In this document: piece by piece, positions 12,524-23,319 of the stretch
Layout: each line of letters starts with the position of its first letter
Numbering within the stretch: the first letter of the stretch is position 1
Assembly (NCBI RefSeq): GCF_964030865.1
Contig: NZ_OZ034984.1
Coordinates: 682,001 to 746,000 of the forward strand
DNA: 64,000 nt
From: Spiroplasma endosymbiont of Dioctria linearis
GTDB lineage: Bacteria; Bacillota_I; Bacilli_A; Mycoplasmatales; Mycoplasmataceae
Reading direction: 5' to 3'
Program-made: the position numbers and the translations under genes
Notes under the pieces: generated by a model
Database searches by the model: none
Told to the model about the DNA's origin: nothing
Seen by the model: only the letters and a program-made list of their open reading frames with translations

Positions 12524-14667
12524 TTTAATTTATTTGAAGTTGATAGTACAAAATTGTTATTATTAACATCAATTACATAATTTCTCTTAGGTTCTATCTC
12601 ACTCGAAACTATTGCCCTTGCAATTAAAGTCTCAATATTTCTTTCAATATATCTTTTAATTGGTCGAGCACCATATTGTTGATCATAACCTTCTTCTAAA
12701 ATTTTTTTTATAGATGAATCTGTAAAATTTATAATATATTCATTTGATAATAAAACTCTCTCTTTCAATTCATCTAAAGTTTTTATAATAACTTCTTTAA
12801 TAACATCTTTAGATAAAGCATTGAAAGTCACAATATTATCAATTCTATTTAAAAATTCAGGTCTAAAGAATTTTCTTAAGTTCTCATTTAGAACATCTTG
12901 GTCAATTAATTCTGGTGGTGTTGAGATTAGATATTCAGAACCAATATTTGAAGTCATAATTATGATTGTATTTTTAAAATCAATTGTCTTTCCAAGAGAA
13001 TCAGTAACTCTACCATCATCTAAGATTTGTAAAAATATATTAAAAACATCCGGATGAGCTTTTTCTACTTCATCAAATAATAGTATTGAATATGGTGCTC
13101 TTCTTACACCCTCAGTAAGTTTACCTCCCTCTTCATAACCAACATAACCAGGAGGAGAACCTAATAATTTAGATACTGAATGTTTTTCCATATATTCAGA
13201 CATATCAAACCTCAGCATTTTTTTCTCACTTCCAAATAAATTTTTTGCAAGTGATTTTGCAACTTCTGTTTTACCAACACCAGTTGGACCTAAAAATAAG
13301 AAACTACCTATTGGTTTATTTGGATCTTTAATTCCACTTCTACTTCGAATAATTGCATCAGATACAAGTTCTAATGCTTGATTTTGACCTTTTACCATTT
13401 TTTTAAGTGTTGTACTTAAACCTAAAAGTTTTTGTTTCTCACTTTCAATTAGATTTTCCATTTCTATTCCAGTTCATCTAGATACAATTGAAGCAATTTC
13501 AATTTCAGTTACTTCCTCTGAAATTAATTTCTCCTTATTATTATCAAGTGCAGAACTTAATTGTTTTTCTAAGGCTGGTAATAATGAATATTGAATTTCT
13601 CCAGCTCTTTGATAATTAGCTTGTGCTTGAACTTGTTCTAGTTCAACTTTTAAACTATCAATAGTAGATCTAAACTGATTAATTTTTTCTAAAGCTTTTT
13701 TTTCAGAATTTCATTTATTATTAAACTCGGCTTGTATTGATTTTAAATTTTTTAATTCTTTTTCGGCTTGTTGTAATCTATCTTTAGATTTTTCATCTTG
13801 TTCCTTAGAAAGAGCTGCTTTTTCAATTTCTAATTGCATAACTTTTCTATCAATTTGATATAACTCTGTAGGAACTGATGCTAACTCCGTTTTAATGGTG
13901 GCACTTGCTTCATCTACCAAGTCAATTGCCTTATCTGGTAAAAATCTATCGGAAATATATCTATCACTTAATTGTGCAGCTGCAACTAAAGCATTATCAT
14001 GAATTCTTACTCCATGGTATGTTTCAAAACGTTCCTTTAGTCCTCTTAAAATTGAAATTGTTTCTTCAATAGTAGGTTCACTTACAATAACCTTTTGAAA
14101 TCTTCTTTCAAGTGCAGAATCTTTTTCTATATATTCTCTGTACTCTTTTAAAGTTGTTGCTCCAATAACTTTAATACCACCTCTAGCAAGAGAAGGTTTT
14201 AATAGGTTTGAAACATCCATTCCTCCGCCATTTCCAGTTTTTCCTGCTCCAACAATTAGATGTAATTCATCAATAAATAATATTATTTGACCATTTTCTT
14301 TTTGAATTGCATTTACAATTCCCTTAATTCTTGCTTCATAATCTCCTAAAAAACTAGCTCCAGCCATAACACTTCCCATGTCTAACTCTAGAATTTTTTT
14401 ATCTTTTAAAACACTTGGAACATCACCTTTATTTATTCGTTGAGCTAAACCTTCTGCAATTGCTGTTTTACCAACACCGGGCTCACCAATTAAAACCGGA
14501 TTATTTTTAGTCTTTCTACTTAAAATTCTAATTACTCTCATAATCTCGTCATCTCTTCCAATGATTGGATCAATTTTTCCTTCTTTTGCATCCTTTGTTA
14601 AATCCCTTGTATATTTATTTAGGATTTCTGGATCATTTAAAGGATCTGGTTTTTGTGTAAAATCCAT
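12520..14667 (-). CDS. clpB: ATP-dependent disaggregase ClpB, short form
   Basis: ClpB is the Hsp100 ring ATPase that resolves protein aggregates with DnaK. The 715-aa product begins directly before the first AAA domain, so the N-terminal substrate domain found in most bacteria is missing; this short form is usual in Mollicutes. Walker A motifs are 'GEPGVGKTA' and 'GPTGVGKTE', Walker B motifs 'ILFIDELH' and '[11 protein letters not shown]', and a coiled-coil middle domain separates them. The ATG at 14667 is preferred over 14673 because GAGGAGG lies too close to the latter. Two CIRCE elements precede it. Confidence 0.97.
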
Positions 14668-14685
14668 AAACATTCCTCCTCTTGA

Positions 14686-14712
14686 TTAGCACTCTATGTG
14701 TCTAATTGCTAA
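14686..14712 (-). promoter_or_regulatory. CIRCE operator of clpB, proximal
   Basis: One half is the exact TTAGCACTC and the other is AATTGCTAA (two mismatches to GAGTGCTAA), with the standard 9-base spacer. It lies between the clpB promoter and its ribosome-binding site. Confidence 0.9.
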
Positions 14713-14720
14713 TCAATAAT

Positions 14721-14748
14721 ATATTACATTTTGTTTTAGCAATGTCAA
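14721..14748 (-). promoter_or_regulatory. clpB sigma-A type promoter
   Basis: On the minus strand TTGACA (14743-14748) and TAATAT (14721-14726) are separated by 16 bases. This is the best promoter of the window. The -35 box lies within the spacer and arm of the distal CIRCE-like element, and the start point falls near the proximal CIRCE. Confidence 0.8.
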
Positions 14749-14762
14749 TGTTTAAGTGCTAA
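14736..14762 (-). promoter_or_regulatory. Second, distal CIRCE-like element of clpB
   Basis: TTAGCAATG-N9-AAGTGCTAA keeps the spacer of exactly nine and differs from consensus by two bases in one arm and one in the other. It overlaps the clpB -35 box. Confidence 0.7.
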
Positions 14763-14880
14763 TTTTTTGAAATTTTATAAAATAATTTGAATTAAAGAAT
14801 AAGGTATTAATTATTTACTTATCAATTAGAAAACTATCTTGTAAATATATAACCCAACTAAAATAAAAACACAAATTAAA

Positions 14881-14902
14881 AGCACTAGTTTATACCAGTG
14901 CT
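14881..14902 (-). terminator. Terminator after the 248-aa gene
   Basis: AGCACTAG/CCAGTGCT (one mismatch, 6-base loop) is followed by a short T-rich stretch on the minus strand. It lies nine bases beyond the stop of the upstream gene, so it probably ends the run that begins at about 19 kb. Confidence 0.65.
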
Positions 14903-14910
14903 ATTAAGTA

Positions 14911-15657
14911 TTAAATTTTATTAGAATAATTTTCTTCAATAAAAATGCAATATAGTTGCATAAAAGTGGAATAAGCCAATTTTGCTTTTTCCATTAAATT
15001 TAAATTTGAAGTTGATCTAATCACTTCTCCTTGAAAAAGTTTTATATTTATTGGTAGATACCTAAATACATCCAAATTTATTTTTTTATTTAGCTCAATA
15101 AAATCTTCAATTTTATCTGATCTCAAAACTAAGCTTAAAAGAATTTTTTGTTCCTCACTAATTAGACTTTTTAGATCTTCATTTTCATTAAAATCACAAA
15201 ATAGTAAAATTAACTTATAGTTAATAGCATTTGAATCCTTAGAATTTTTAATTTTTTCAGTTTGTTTTTTAGTCAACTTTAATCAAATATTTGAATTATA
15301 TCTTAATTGAGTTAAAAAGATTTGTTTTAAAATAAATATTCTTTGTAGAATTTTAAATCCATTTCCAATTGTAAACTTACTAGAAAAAAAGTTTGTTGTT
15401 CAATAAGATATATTTTCTGTTAGTTTTCACAAAATATAAGTCTTATTAAATTCTCTTTCTAACTCTTTTACTATTTTTATAAAAGAATTACTTTTAATTG
15501 CCTCAGAAAAAAGTATATCGTACTTTTGCTCTATTCTTACCTGAGGTTGATTTGAAAAGTTATATATAATATCTTTAAAATCTATAAAATTATCATCATT
15601 AGTTAATTTTAAAAAAGATAAATTGTTATTATCAATAGTTTTTAATTGTTTAAGCAT
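14911..15657 (-). CDS. Hypothetical cytosolic protein
   Basis: I do not recognise this 248-aa protein. It is soluble, helical in character and rich in Lys, Asn and Ile, with several TGA(Trp) codons between residues 80 and 130, which hid its continuity. The ATG at 15657 is chosen because GGAGG is five bases upstream; the TTG at 15669 lies inside that ribosome-binding site. It lies 29 bases after pncA and is the last gene before a terminator, so it is likely in the hemW-pncA operon. Confidence 0.75.
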
Positions 15658-15686
15658 GTGTTCCTCCAAACAATTAATCGCTCTTT

Positions 15687-16190
15687 TTAATTTATTTTTT
15701 TAGAAAGATCATAATTAATTACAGAATTATATCCTTTTTTAATAGCATCCTCATATGTAGCTTGTACACAAATTTCTAAAGCTAAACCACATATCTCTAA
15801 ATCTTCTACTTTTTTACTTTTTAATCAAAAGTCTAATTCAGATTCAACATTTAACTTCTTATTTTCATTATCTTTAGAAATATAAAAAGCAGAATAACTA
15901 TCATAATCTAATTTAGTTCCTTTTCTTATTATTAAGTCAGCATTTGATGAATCAATAATAAATTCTGCTCCTTGTGAATTAATTATGCAGTGTTCTGGTC
16001 ATTCAGTAAAAGAGATATGATTTTGGGGATGAAAATCTCCTGAAAAAATAACATAGTTTCCATTCTTTTTATATTCACTAATTTTATTTTCAATTTCATT
16101 TTTAATTAATTCACCCTCAGGCACATAAAGTTTTCCCAATGGATTAGCAAAGTCATATTGATAATCTACTACAATTAAAGCTTTTTTCAT
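15687..16190 (-). CDS. pncA: Nicotinamidase-like isochorismatase-fold hydrolase
   Basis: The protein converts nicotinamide to nicotinate for NAD salvage. The 167-aa sequence begins 'KALIVVDYQYDF' with the catalytic Asp, then 'GDFHPQNHISF' with the metal-binding Asp/His residues, a Lys in 'RKGTKLDYDSYSAF', and the nucleophilic Cys in 'CGLALEICVQAT'. The usual motif GLATDYCV is altered to GLALEICV, but the cysteine is in place. It follows hemW with one base between. A nadE gene for the last step of the pathway is at 28 kb. Confidence 0.9.
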
Positions 16191-16191
16191 A

Positions 16192-17304
16192 TTATAAAAA
16201 ATCTATTAATATCTCATTTAAGATATTAAATCCCCTTTCTGTACATCTAAGATTATTATTAACTATTTCTAATAAATTTTGTTCAATTTTCTGTTCAATT
16301 TTTTGTTTATAAAAAGTAACTATCTCTTTATTTTTTTCTAAAGATACATCAATTCCTTCTACCATTCTTAAACCCATCATTATAATTTGGAAATAATAAT
16401 CTTCTTGTGAAAGCAACTCAAACTCTTTTTTATAATTCAAAATATTACCTTCATTTTTAGTCAAATAATATTTATTATCAATTTGTTCAAATCCTGTAGC
16501 ACCAATACCTACACCAGCAAATGTTGAATTATTTCAATAACTAATATTATGAAATGATTTCTTATTTTCGCCTAAAGCATAATTAGATATTTCATATCTA
16601 ATATAACCCAAATCCTTAAGGCCTTGATTAACTATTTCATCAAATAACTCGTCATTTTCGGGTACTTTCATATTTTTTCTTCCCCAAATTGATTTTTCCT
16701 TCATTATTAATGAATATCATGAAATATGATCTGGCTTTAATTCTTTAAGATACTTTAAATCTGTTGCAATATTTTCTTTAGTTTGATCATATAAGTTATA
16801 CATTAAATCTATACTTACGTTTTTAAATCCCGCTTTTCTAATTAGTTTGAAAGCCTTTATTGCTAATGAATTATCATGAATTCTTCCAATTTTTTTTAAT
16901 AACTCATTGTCAAAAGTTTGAATTCCCATACTAACTCTATTAATATTAAATTCCTTATAAATATTTAATTTCTCTAGTGTAACTGATTCAGGGTTTAACT
17001 CTATTGAATATTCGAAGTTTGGTCTGTTAGTAAACTTTAAGAGAATATTGCACATCCTTATTGTTTGCTCTTCGTTTAAACAACTTGGAGTTCCTCCCCC
17101 AATATAAATACTTTGAATATCTTCTAATCTATTTTCATAGTCTTGTAATTCAAGTTCAATTTTATCTAAATACTTTTCAATTATTTTTGGATCTTGTGGT
17201 TTTTTTACTTTTACAAAATCACAATAAAAACAAATATGTTCACAAAATGGAATGTGAACATATAAGCTATTAATTTTTCTATCTATTGATTTACTACTCC
17301 TCAT
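16192..17304 (-). CDS. hemW: HemW-like radical SAM protein
   Basis: This 370-aa radical SAM protein has 'YVHIPFCEHICFYCDF', giving CxxxCxxC followed by Asp-Phe. It lacks the fourth cysteine of true coproporphyrinogen oxidase HemN, which is the mark of HemW heme chaperones. Further family motifs are 'IYIGGGTPS', 'IELNPESVT' and 'RVSMGIQTF'. The C-terminal winged helix includes 'GLRMVEGID'. Its start overlaps the upstream membrane-protein gene by 22 bases and no strong ribosome-binding site is visible, so translation is probably coupled. What it does in an organism without visible heme pathways is open. Confidence 0.88.
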
Positions 17305-18773
17305 GGTTTTAATGAAAGACCTCTTTTTTTTCTAATAATTAATCAAGGTATAACAATTAAGAATAAAAGAATTGCCATTGAAGTAAAGAATATAATCATA
17401 CAAACTTTATTTGCTTTTTTTCTTATTTCTTTTATTTCTTGTTGTGGTATTATTTCATATCCATAATACCCAATTAAATTATTTTTTCTTGTTCTAGTTG
17501 TTACTATGTTTAATACGTGAACTATTAAAGTAATAAATAAAATAACTATATTTGTTTTAATTTCTGAATCTAACGATTTTAGACGCCCAACTTTTCAAAA
17601 TAAGAAATAAATATCTGGATTTCCATTTAAATATTTACTTTGTAAACCATACATTATTGCTAATGAAATTGCTCCAAAAATATAAATACAAAATGATACT
17701 CAGTTTAAATAAACTCCTCTTGATATTAATGTTCTATAATTTCTAGTAATAAAATAAGGTACGAGCTCTTTTCCAAATAAGAGATCCTTTTCATATTTTT
17801 TGACATTTGAATAAATAAAGGCAAAGTCAGTCAAGCTAGTTATAAAAAATCCTGCTGATACAATTAATAATGTTATTGAGAAGAAAGGATACATTACTTT
17901 TGCTCTTTCCACTCCCATGTAAGTTCCATTATCTCCAGCTTTATAATAAATTGCTAACATAATTGAAGTTGTAATTATACCAACTACTCCTATTAAGAAT
18001 ATTAAAAATATTCTTAATTTCTCACTTCTTATTTCCCTAGCTATTTCTTTTGGAATGATATTTGCCTTTTTCATTCTTTCTCCATATGAATTATGTTCAT
18101 AAGGATTATAATTATTTGAACTAACTGGTGCATAGTCAACTTCTGGATTGTATCCAAAATTTGGATTAGGATTAGGATTATAAAATTGATTATTATTAGA
18201 AAAATCATTATAGCCATATTGCATATTATTATTTGGCATATGATAATTTTCATATAAAGGTTTATTATTATAAATTTCATTTCTTTGAAGATTATTGATT
18301 TGATTGTTTGGAGGATAAACCATTCTATTATATTGATTTTCATCTCTATAATTTCCATAATTAATTCTTGACATATTCTCAAAATCTAAACGCTCTTGTT
18401 TTAAATTATTACTATATTGATTTTGATAATTTACATATGACTGCATTTGAGTTGGTTGATATCTTGGTTGTTGATATTGAATTAAATCTCTTTGATTATT
18501 TTGAAGATAGAATTTTTCATTTGGATCTCTTACTTCACTTCTCTTATAATCAGGCATTCTATTTTGTTGATAACTATTATCAAAATTTAATTGTCTTGGT
18601 CTTATATACCCAGAGTTCTTATTTTCAATTAGATTTTTTTGATATATTGCTGTTTCATTAAAGTAATTAGGATTATTTTGAGGGTTTGAATTTAACGCAA
18701 AATTTCCAACAGTTTGTTGGTTTTGATTTTCATTTAATTCTTCATTTTTAATTGGATTTACTAATCCACTCAT
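17283..18773 (-). CDS. Asn/Gln-rich tetraspan membrane protein
   Basis: The first 230 of 496 residues are a low-complexity domain dominated by Asn, Gln, Tyr and Pro. About four hydrophobic helices follow, at roughly residues 250-275, 295-320, 355-380 and 395-420, plus a final one near 460-480, ending in a basic tail. In architecture it resembles a Mollicute membrane family named after MSC_0882, but I rank that as a guess. The gene is continuous through several TGA(Trp) codons, and its end overlaps hemW. The start codon is inside a hairpin (see 18769-18798). Confidence 0.75.
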
Positions 18774-18798
18774 AAAAAACGCCCCTTTTTTTTATGAG
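18769..18798 (-). promoter_or_regulatory. Inverted repeat enclosing the start site of the 496-aa gene
   Basis: CTCATAAAAAA and TTTTTTATGAG are perfect 11-bp arms around an 8-base loop. On the mRNA the downstream arm contains the ATG and the loop holds the GGGG ribosome-binding site. This could control translation initiation or act as a weak terminator of the 91-aa gene. Confidence 0.6.
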
Positions 18799-18810
18799 CA
18801 TAAAAAGGTT

Positions 18811-19086
18811 TTATTTTTTTCTTCTATCTCTTTGAATTTTTTTAATTTTAGCTATTTCTAGCTCAAAATTATTTCTTTGATTTTCAAATTTTTCAAGTCT
18901 TTTAAATTCATCTGCTGATACTTGCTCTTTTTCAAAGTAAAATTTTGAATTTTTTCTAAAAAGTATCAAAAAATATATAGTTAAAGAAATAGATGCAATT
19001 ATTGTAAAAACTAGCAATACAACTCATAAAGGAAGACTAAAGTCTAATACTTTAAAATTTGTTTTACTCATTAATAGTGTTTTCAT
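18811..19086 (-). CDS. Small membrane-anchored protein
   Basis: The 91-aa protein has one hydrophobic helix at residues about 20-42 (PLWVVLLVFTIIASISLTIYFLIL-like) and a highly charged cytoplasmic tail ending KKIQRDRRKK, with a predicted coiled coil. The reading frame crosses a TGA(Trp) within the helix. The start at 19086 has GGTGA upstream; a second in-frame ATG is at 19071. It lies 37 bases upstream of the 496-aa membrane protein gene and may work with it. I recognise no family. Confidence 0.7.
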
Positions 19087-19156
19087 AACAATCACCTTTT
19101 TAGCCCAACTGTAAATTACCCTATCTACAATCTTAATTATAATAACATATTTATTA

Positions 19157-19187
19157 AAAAAACTAGATTTTTTTAATCTAGTTTTTT
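19157..19187. terminator. Terminator after the 163-aa gene
   Basis: AACTAGATT/AATCTAGTT form a 9-bp stem with A-runs and T-runs on both sides, so it can work in either direction. It lies immediately beyond the stop of the 163-aa gene. Confidence 0.85.
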
Positions 19188-19194
19188 CATTTTT

Positions 19195-19686
19195 TTAGTC
19201 TCAGCTTGCCACTAAAGCGTCAATAATATCATTTTTTCACTCTTGAATATCTAAATCATTAACAAAAAAGTCAATAAATTCATCTTTTAAAGTAACAATT
19301 AAGTTCATTGAAAAGTCATTTAATTCAATATCTAATTCTTTTAATTTTTCTAAAACTTCTTTAGGAAAATCAGGACTAAAAGCAATTGATTGTACACAAT
19401 CTTCTGCAAATAATTCAGCATCTGATTCTTCTTGCAATGAACCCATTAGAGCAGAATAAACCTCTTCTTCACCTATTTCATTTTCTTTAACAACTCTTGC
19501 TATTTCTTCAAGGGGTTTTCCATCTAATTTTAATGGTTCATAATTTTTTTCAATTTCTTCTCCAAATAAAACAATAGCAAAATATAAACTCATTCCAGCT
19601 ATTAATTCTTCAAACATCTTATCTGCTATTTCATCTGGTAAATTATCAATATATTCACTTATACTATTTGCTTGTACTTCTGTCAT
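19195..19686 (-). CDS. Hypothetical acidic cytosolic protein
   Basis: I do not recognise this 163-aa protein. It is strongly acidic (many Glu/Asp), without membrane segment or Cys motif, and likely all-helical. It ends with 'ALVASWD' after two TGA(Trp) codons. AAGGAG lies before the ATG at 19686. It is flanked by terminators on both sides and so is probably a single-gene transcript. Confidence 0.8.
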
Positions 19687-19814
19687 TTTATAGTTCTCCT
19701 TATTTATTTAATTATCTAACAAAAAAGTCCATTAATATAAAAAAGTTTTAATAATTATCTATTTAATGGCTTTATACTAATGACAATTATATAAGAGAAT
19801 TTAATTAAAATAAA

Positions 19815-19840
19815 AACTTCAACTTTTAATAGTTGAAGTT
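19815..19840 (-). terminator. Terminator of the four-gene surface operon
   Basis: AACTTCAACT/AGTTGAAGTT is a perfect 10-bp stem with a 6-base loop and is followed by TTTTTA on the minus strand. It lies 35 bases after the last gene of the operon. Confidence 0.85.
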
Positions 19841-19874
19841 AAGAATAAAATTATATCTAGTATTTTTAAATAAA

Positions 19875-20978
19875 TTAATTATTTATAATATCCATTTTTG
19901 TATATATTATACTGTTATAATCTCAACTCTTATTATTTGGTCCTCATATTTCAAATCCCCTATTATAATGATTTTCCCTATCTTTATTAGGATCTTCTAA
20001 ATCTATGATATGGTCAAAATAAAAATCTTTATAAGATGAATTTTCATATTTATAATTAAATTCAGAGGTATGATATGAAACTTTACTTTTAATATATGAA
20101 TTTAACGCATATTCAATTTCAGTATTTCTAACTTCTGTTTCTTCATCTTGCTTATAATCAATCTTTTGTTTAAATGTAAAATTAGCATTATATAATTTTA
20201 AATTTAGATGTTGATTTTTGCTATTTGCAATAATCTTGCCTTTTTCATTTACCACTTCTTCAATTAGTAAATCTGGAGAGTTTAGTTGACTACTATATTC
20301 TTCAAAAAATTCTTTCATTCAAGTGCTTAAATTACTTGTTACATACCCCACAAAGTAATCTATATATAATGAAATTAAACCAATATAAATATCTTCTCCT
20401 TGATCTGTTTTGATTTTTAGTACATCCTCTCATATCCTTGTACATGAAAATGTATTACCTGATATATGTCCTGATCCCAAAAATATTGAGAATGCATTTT
20501 TCTTTTTTAGATTCCAATGATTATCATTTGTCATTTCTGATCCAAATTCAATTTGAATATTATTATAAACATTTGAAAAAGCTTTTTTTACTTCATCTTC
20601 ACTTTTACCAACATAAAACCCTGACATCAATTCTATTCCAAATGGTTTTTCTAAACTTGCATCAGTTGGAAGTAAACTATCATATAAAAAATTAACATTA
20701 TTATTATCTACATCATCTTTTTTAACGATTCTTTCATATTTATTTCCATTGTTTGAACCTGATCAAATCTTAAAGTGATCATCTTTTGATGATAACTCTA
20801 AGTCACCATTTTCTAATTCATTAACTTCTAATGAACCAAATCTTTCTAAAATTTCTTCATCTGATCAGTTAGTTTTCTCTTTTTCTGGGTCAGTTGTCCC
20901 TCCAAAACAAGATACTACTGTAAACGAACTTGAAGTTACCAATGTTATTGAACCAAGTACTGCTAATAATTTTTTCAT
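19875..20978 (-). CDS. Lipoprotein, last gene of surface operon
   Basis: This 367-aa protein begins 'MKKLLAVLGSITLVTSSSFTVVSC', a Mollicute lipoprotein signal with lipobox VVSC and the lipid-bearing Cys near residue 24. The mature part is hydrophilic and rich in Asp, Glu, Asn, Ser and Tyr, without a family I recognise. The frame runs through several TGA(Trp) codons. Its ATG lies one base after the stop of the 779-aa gene (TAA-A-ATG), so translation is coupled. It is expected on the outer face of the membrane. Confidence 0.85.
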
Positions 20979-20979
20979 T

Positions 20980-23319
20980 TTAATTTTCTCCATTTCTTAT
21001 AATATCATTATAAATATTTTCTGATAGATTTCTAGTATTTGTTTTAGAATTTCACTCATAAGTTACTAATTTATTATTTATAATGGTTGAATACATTTTA
21101 TAAATAATAAACTCTTCAGATATTGAATTGATAATTGATAATTGATTTTTATATAATTCCAAGGCACTTTGATAATCCTTATAATAAACTCATTTCCCAG
21201 TATTAAGTTTAAATTTAAAGACAGTATATTTACCATCACTAATAATATTTTCTCAATCTTTTTCTTGATCTTTTAAATTAACTGACTCATTTTTATGAAT
21301 ATACTTATAACTCAATTCTATTTGTTTTTGTAATTCTATAATGACCTCTTCTTCATTTTTTCTTGAAAAGTAGACTTTTCCATTTATATCATAAATTTCA
21401 TATGCCTTTCTTAAGATTTGTAATGAGTTTTGAAACATTATTTCTTTTGCCGCATTTGGATTTGATGCTATATTTTCATTTAATTGATCTGAAAAATCAG
21501 ATATATCTTTTTTATCGTTATTGTCAACATAATACATTCTTTTAATTCTTATTCCATTATTATTTTTATCATTGTCTAAATAATAAAAATTATTCTTTCA
21601 ATTTTCAAAAGTTGTAGTAAATTCTATATCTCCAATATCCAAAGTTACATTCTTGCTATTTTTATTTTGTACATTCTTTAATATTTCACTTTGAAAAAAT
21701 AATTGACTTTCACGGAAAGAAAATTGATATTTTGTTTTTTTATTATCTAACGTTTTTCCATATAATCAATCATCATATATTGGAGAGCTTTTTATATCTG
21801 TATTATATAAATTTTTAAAAAGTTCATCATAAATGGAATTGAATACTACTTTTTTTTGAACTTCACTAAATTGTGAGAGTTTTGTAAAATTTGCAATTTT
21901 TTGTAAAGTTTCTTTAAATGAAATACCATTTTGTTTTGCAATAGAATTAATAATTTCACTTTCATTGAAAAGATTTTTTTTAAAGCTAAATGCACTATCT
22001 AACTTATTAATAAAATTATTCCCTAAAAAATTTATTTCATAATTTTCATCTTTAATTTCTTCTTTATCAATTATTATTTTTTCTGGGTTTGTATCATTAT
22101 ACCCGCTTTGTACACATCTATCATTATTTGTGTCAAGTCTAAACATAATATACTTTTTGCCATTTAATGAGTCATAATATTTAAAATCATGTCATTGCCT
22201 TCTATTATTTTTAACTAAACTACAATAATCAGAGACCATATGCTCAGTTCAACTTCCTCTAGTATTTAAACTATTCATAAATTCTGTAAGTACTATTTGA
22301 CCCCTTCCTTTATCACTAACACTAATTTCTAATTTCTTTCCTGAATTTAATACTTTAATGTCTATTCCTTCAAGATTATTTTGAATTAGTTCAAATCATT
22401 GACCACTTGGAGCAGTTAGAGTAATTTTATACTTAAATTGATTTGAGATAATATCATCTATATTACTAGAAAAATAAGACCAGAAATTATCATAAAAATA
22501 ATCATTAAAATAGTCTTCCTTATATCTGAAAGAATCTTCCAAAGGACTTTGATTCATAGTATTTTTTAATGGACTATTTTTTTCTTCATACATTAAGCCA
22601 TCTGCATCATATTTTGTTTTAAATGCATCATAGTAGTATCCTTTATGCATTTTTGATTGAAGATCTGTCATATCCTTTTTGTTAAAAGCATTATAATAAA
22701 TACCATTATGAAAATAAAATAATGATTGCTTAATTGTTGCATTATTTTTTTGAAATGCTTTTTTTGCCTCAAATTCTGAGTCAAACCATTTAAGAGAATC
22801 ATAAGAATACTTTGGTCTTATTAATCCCTTATTTACATAACTATCTAAAGCTCTTTCTTGAGCTGATTTTGTTTCCTTATTAATCGGGTCTTGATAACAT
22901 CCTGAGTTTTGACCAGGTAAACAGCTTGGAAGAGTTACTTTTCCTAGTGCATTTTTATATACTTTTACAAAGTCATTGGAATGAACTCCATATAGTTTAT
23001 CTGGATCAAGCTCATTTGTTGAATAGTTTTTAATAATTTTATTTGGATTTGAAGAGGTTGTCTCTTGTAAAATTGGGTTTTTTAGAAATTCTTGAGAAAG
23101 TATAGAGTTCTTATCCCTATATTGCTCTCCTTGGTAGTTATAAAGTACTTCAGAACCTATTATTTTAGAATTAAGTTTTAAATCCTTTTCAATTTCACTA
23201 ATTTGCAATTCAGCCTTTTCATTAAAACTCTTTCTTGTATTTTGTTCAGAACTGTTTGTTAATAATGGAGCAGTAGTTGAAAAAAGAGCTGCCATAGATA
23301 GTAGAAACTTTGCTTTCAT
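20980..23319 (-). CDS. Large secreted or surface protein
   Basis: The 779-aa product starts with a signal peptide (residues 1-22, MKAKFLLSMAALFSTTAPLLT) but has no lipobox Cys. The body contains repeated aromatic units such as 'FHNGIYYNAFNKKD', 'HKGYYYDAFKTKYDADG' and 'KWFDSEFEAKKAF', of the pattern [YF]-x-[GN]-x-[FY]-Y-x(3)-[FY]-x(2)-K, which also occur in the neighbouring 838-aa protein. The function is unknown. Its start overlaps the stop of that gene as TAATG, and GGGGGA is its ribosome-binding site. Several TGA(Trp) codons hide its length. Confidence 0.82.

Noticed and set aside
15658-15669. TTG start for the 248-aa protein.
   Set aside because: The TTG is part of the ribosome-binding site GGAGG that serves the ATG at 15657.
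18071-18661. Two ORFs on opposite strands in the Asn/Gln-rich region.
   Set aside because: Low-complexity DNA (AAT/CAA repeats) produces open frames in all phases; the frame with signal context and ribosome-binding site is the 496-aa gene.
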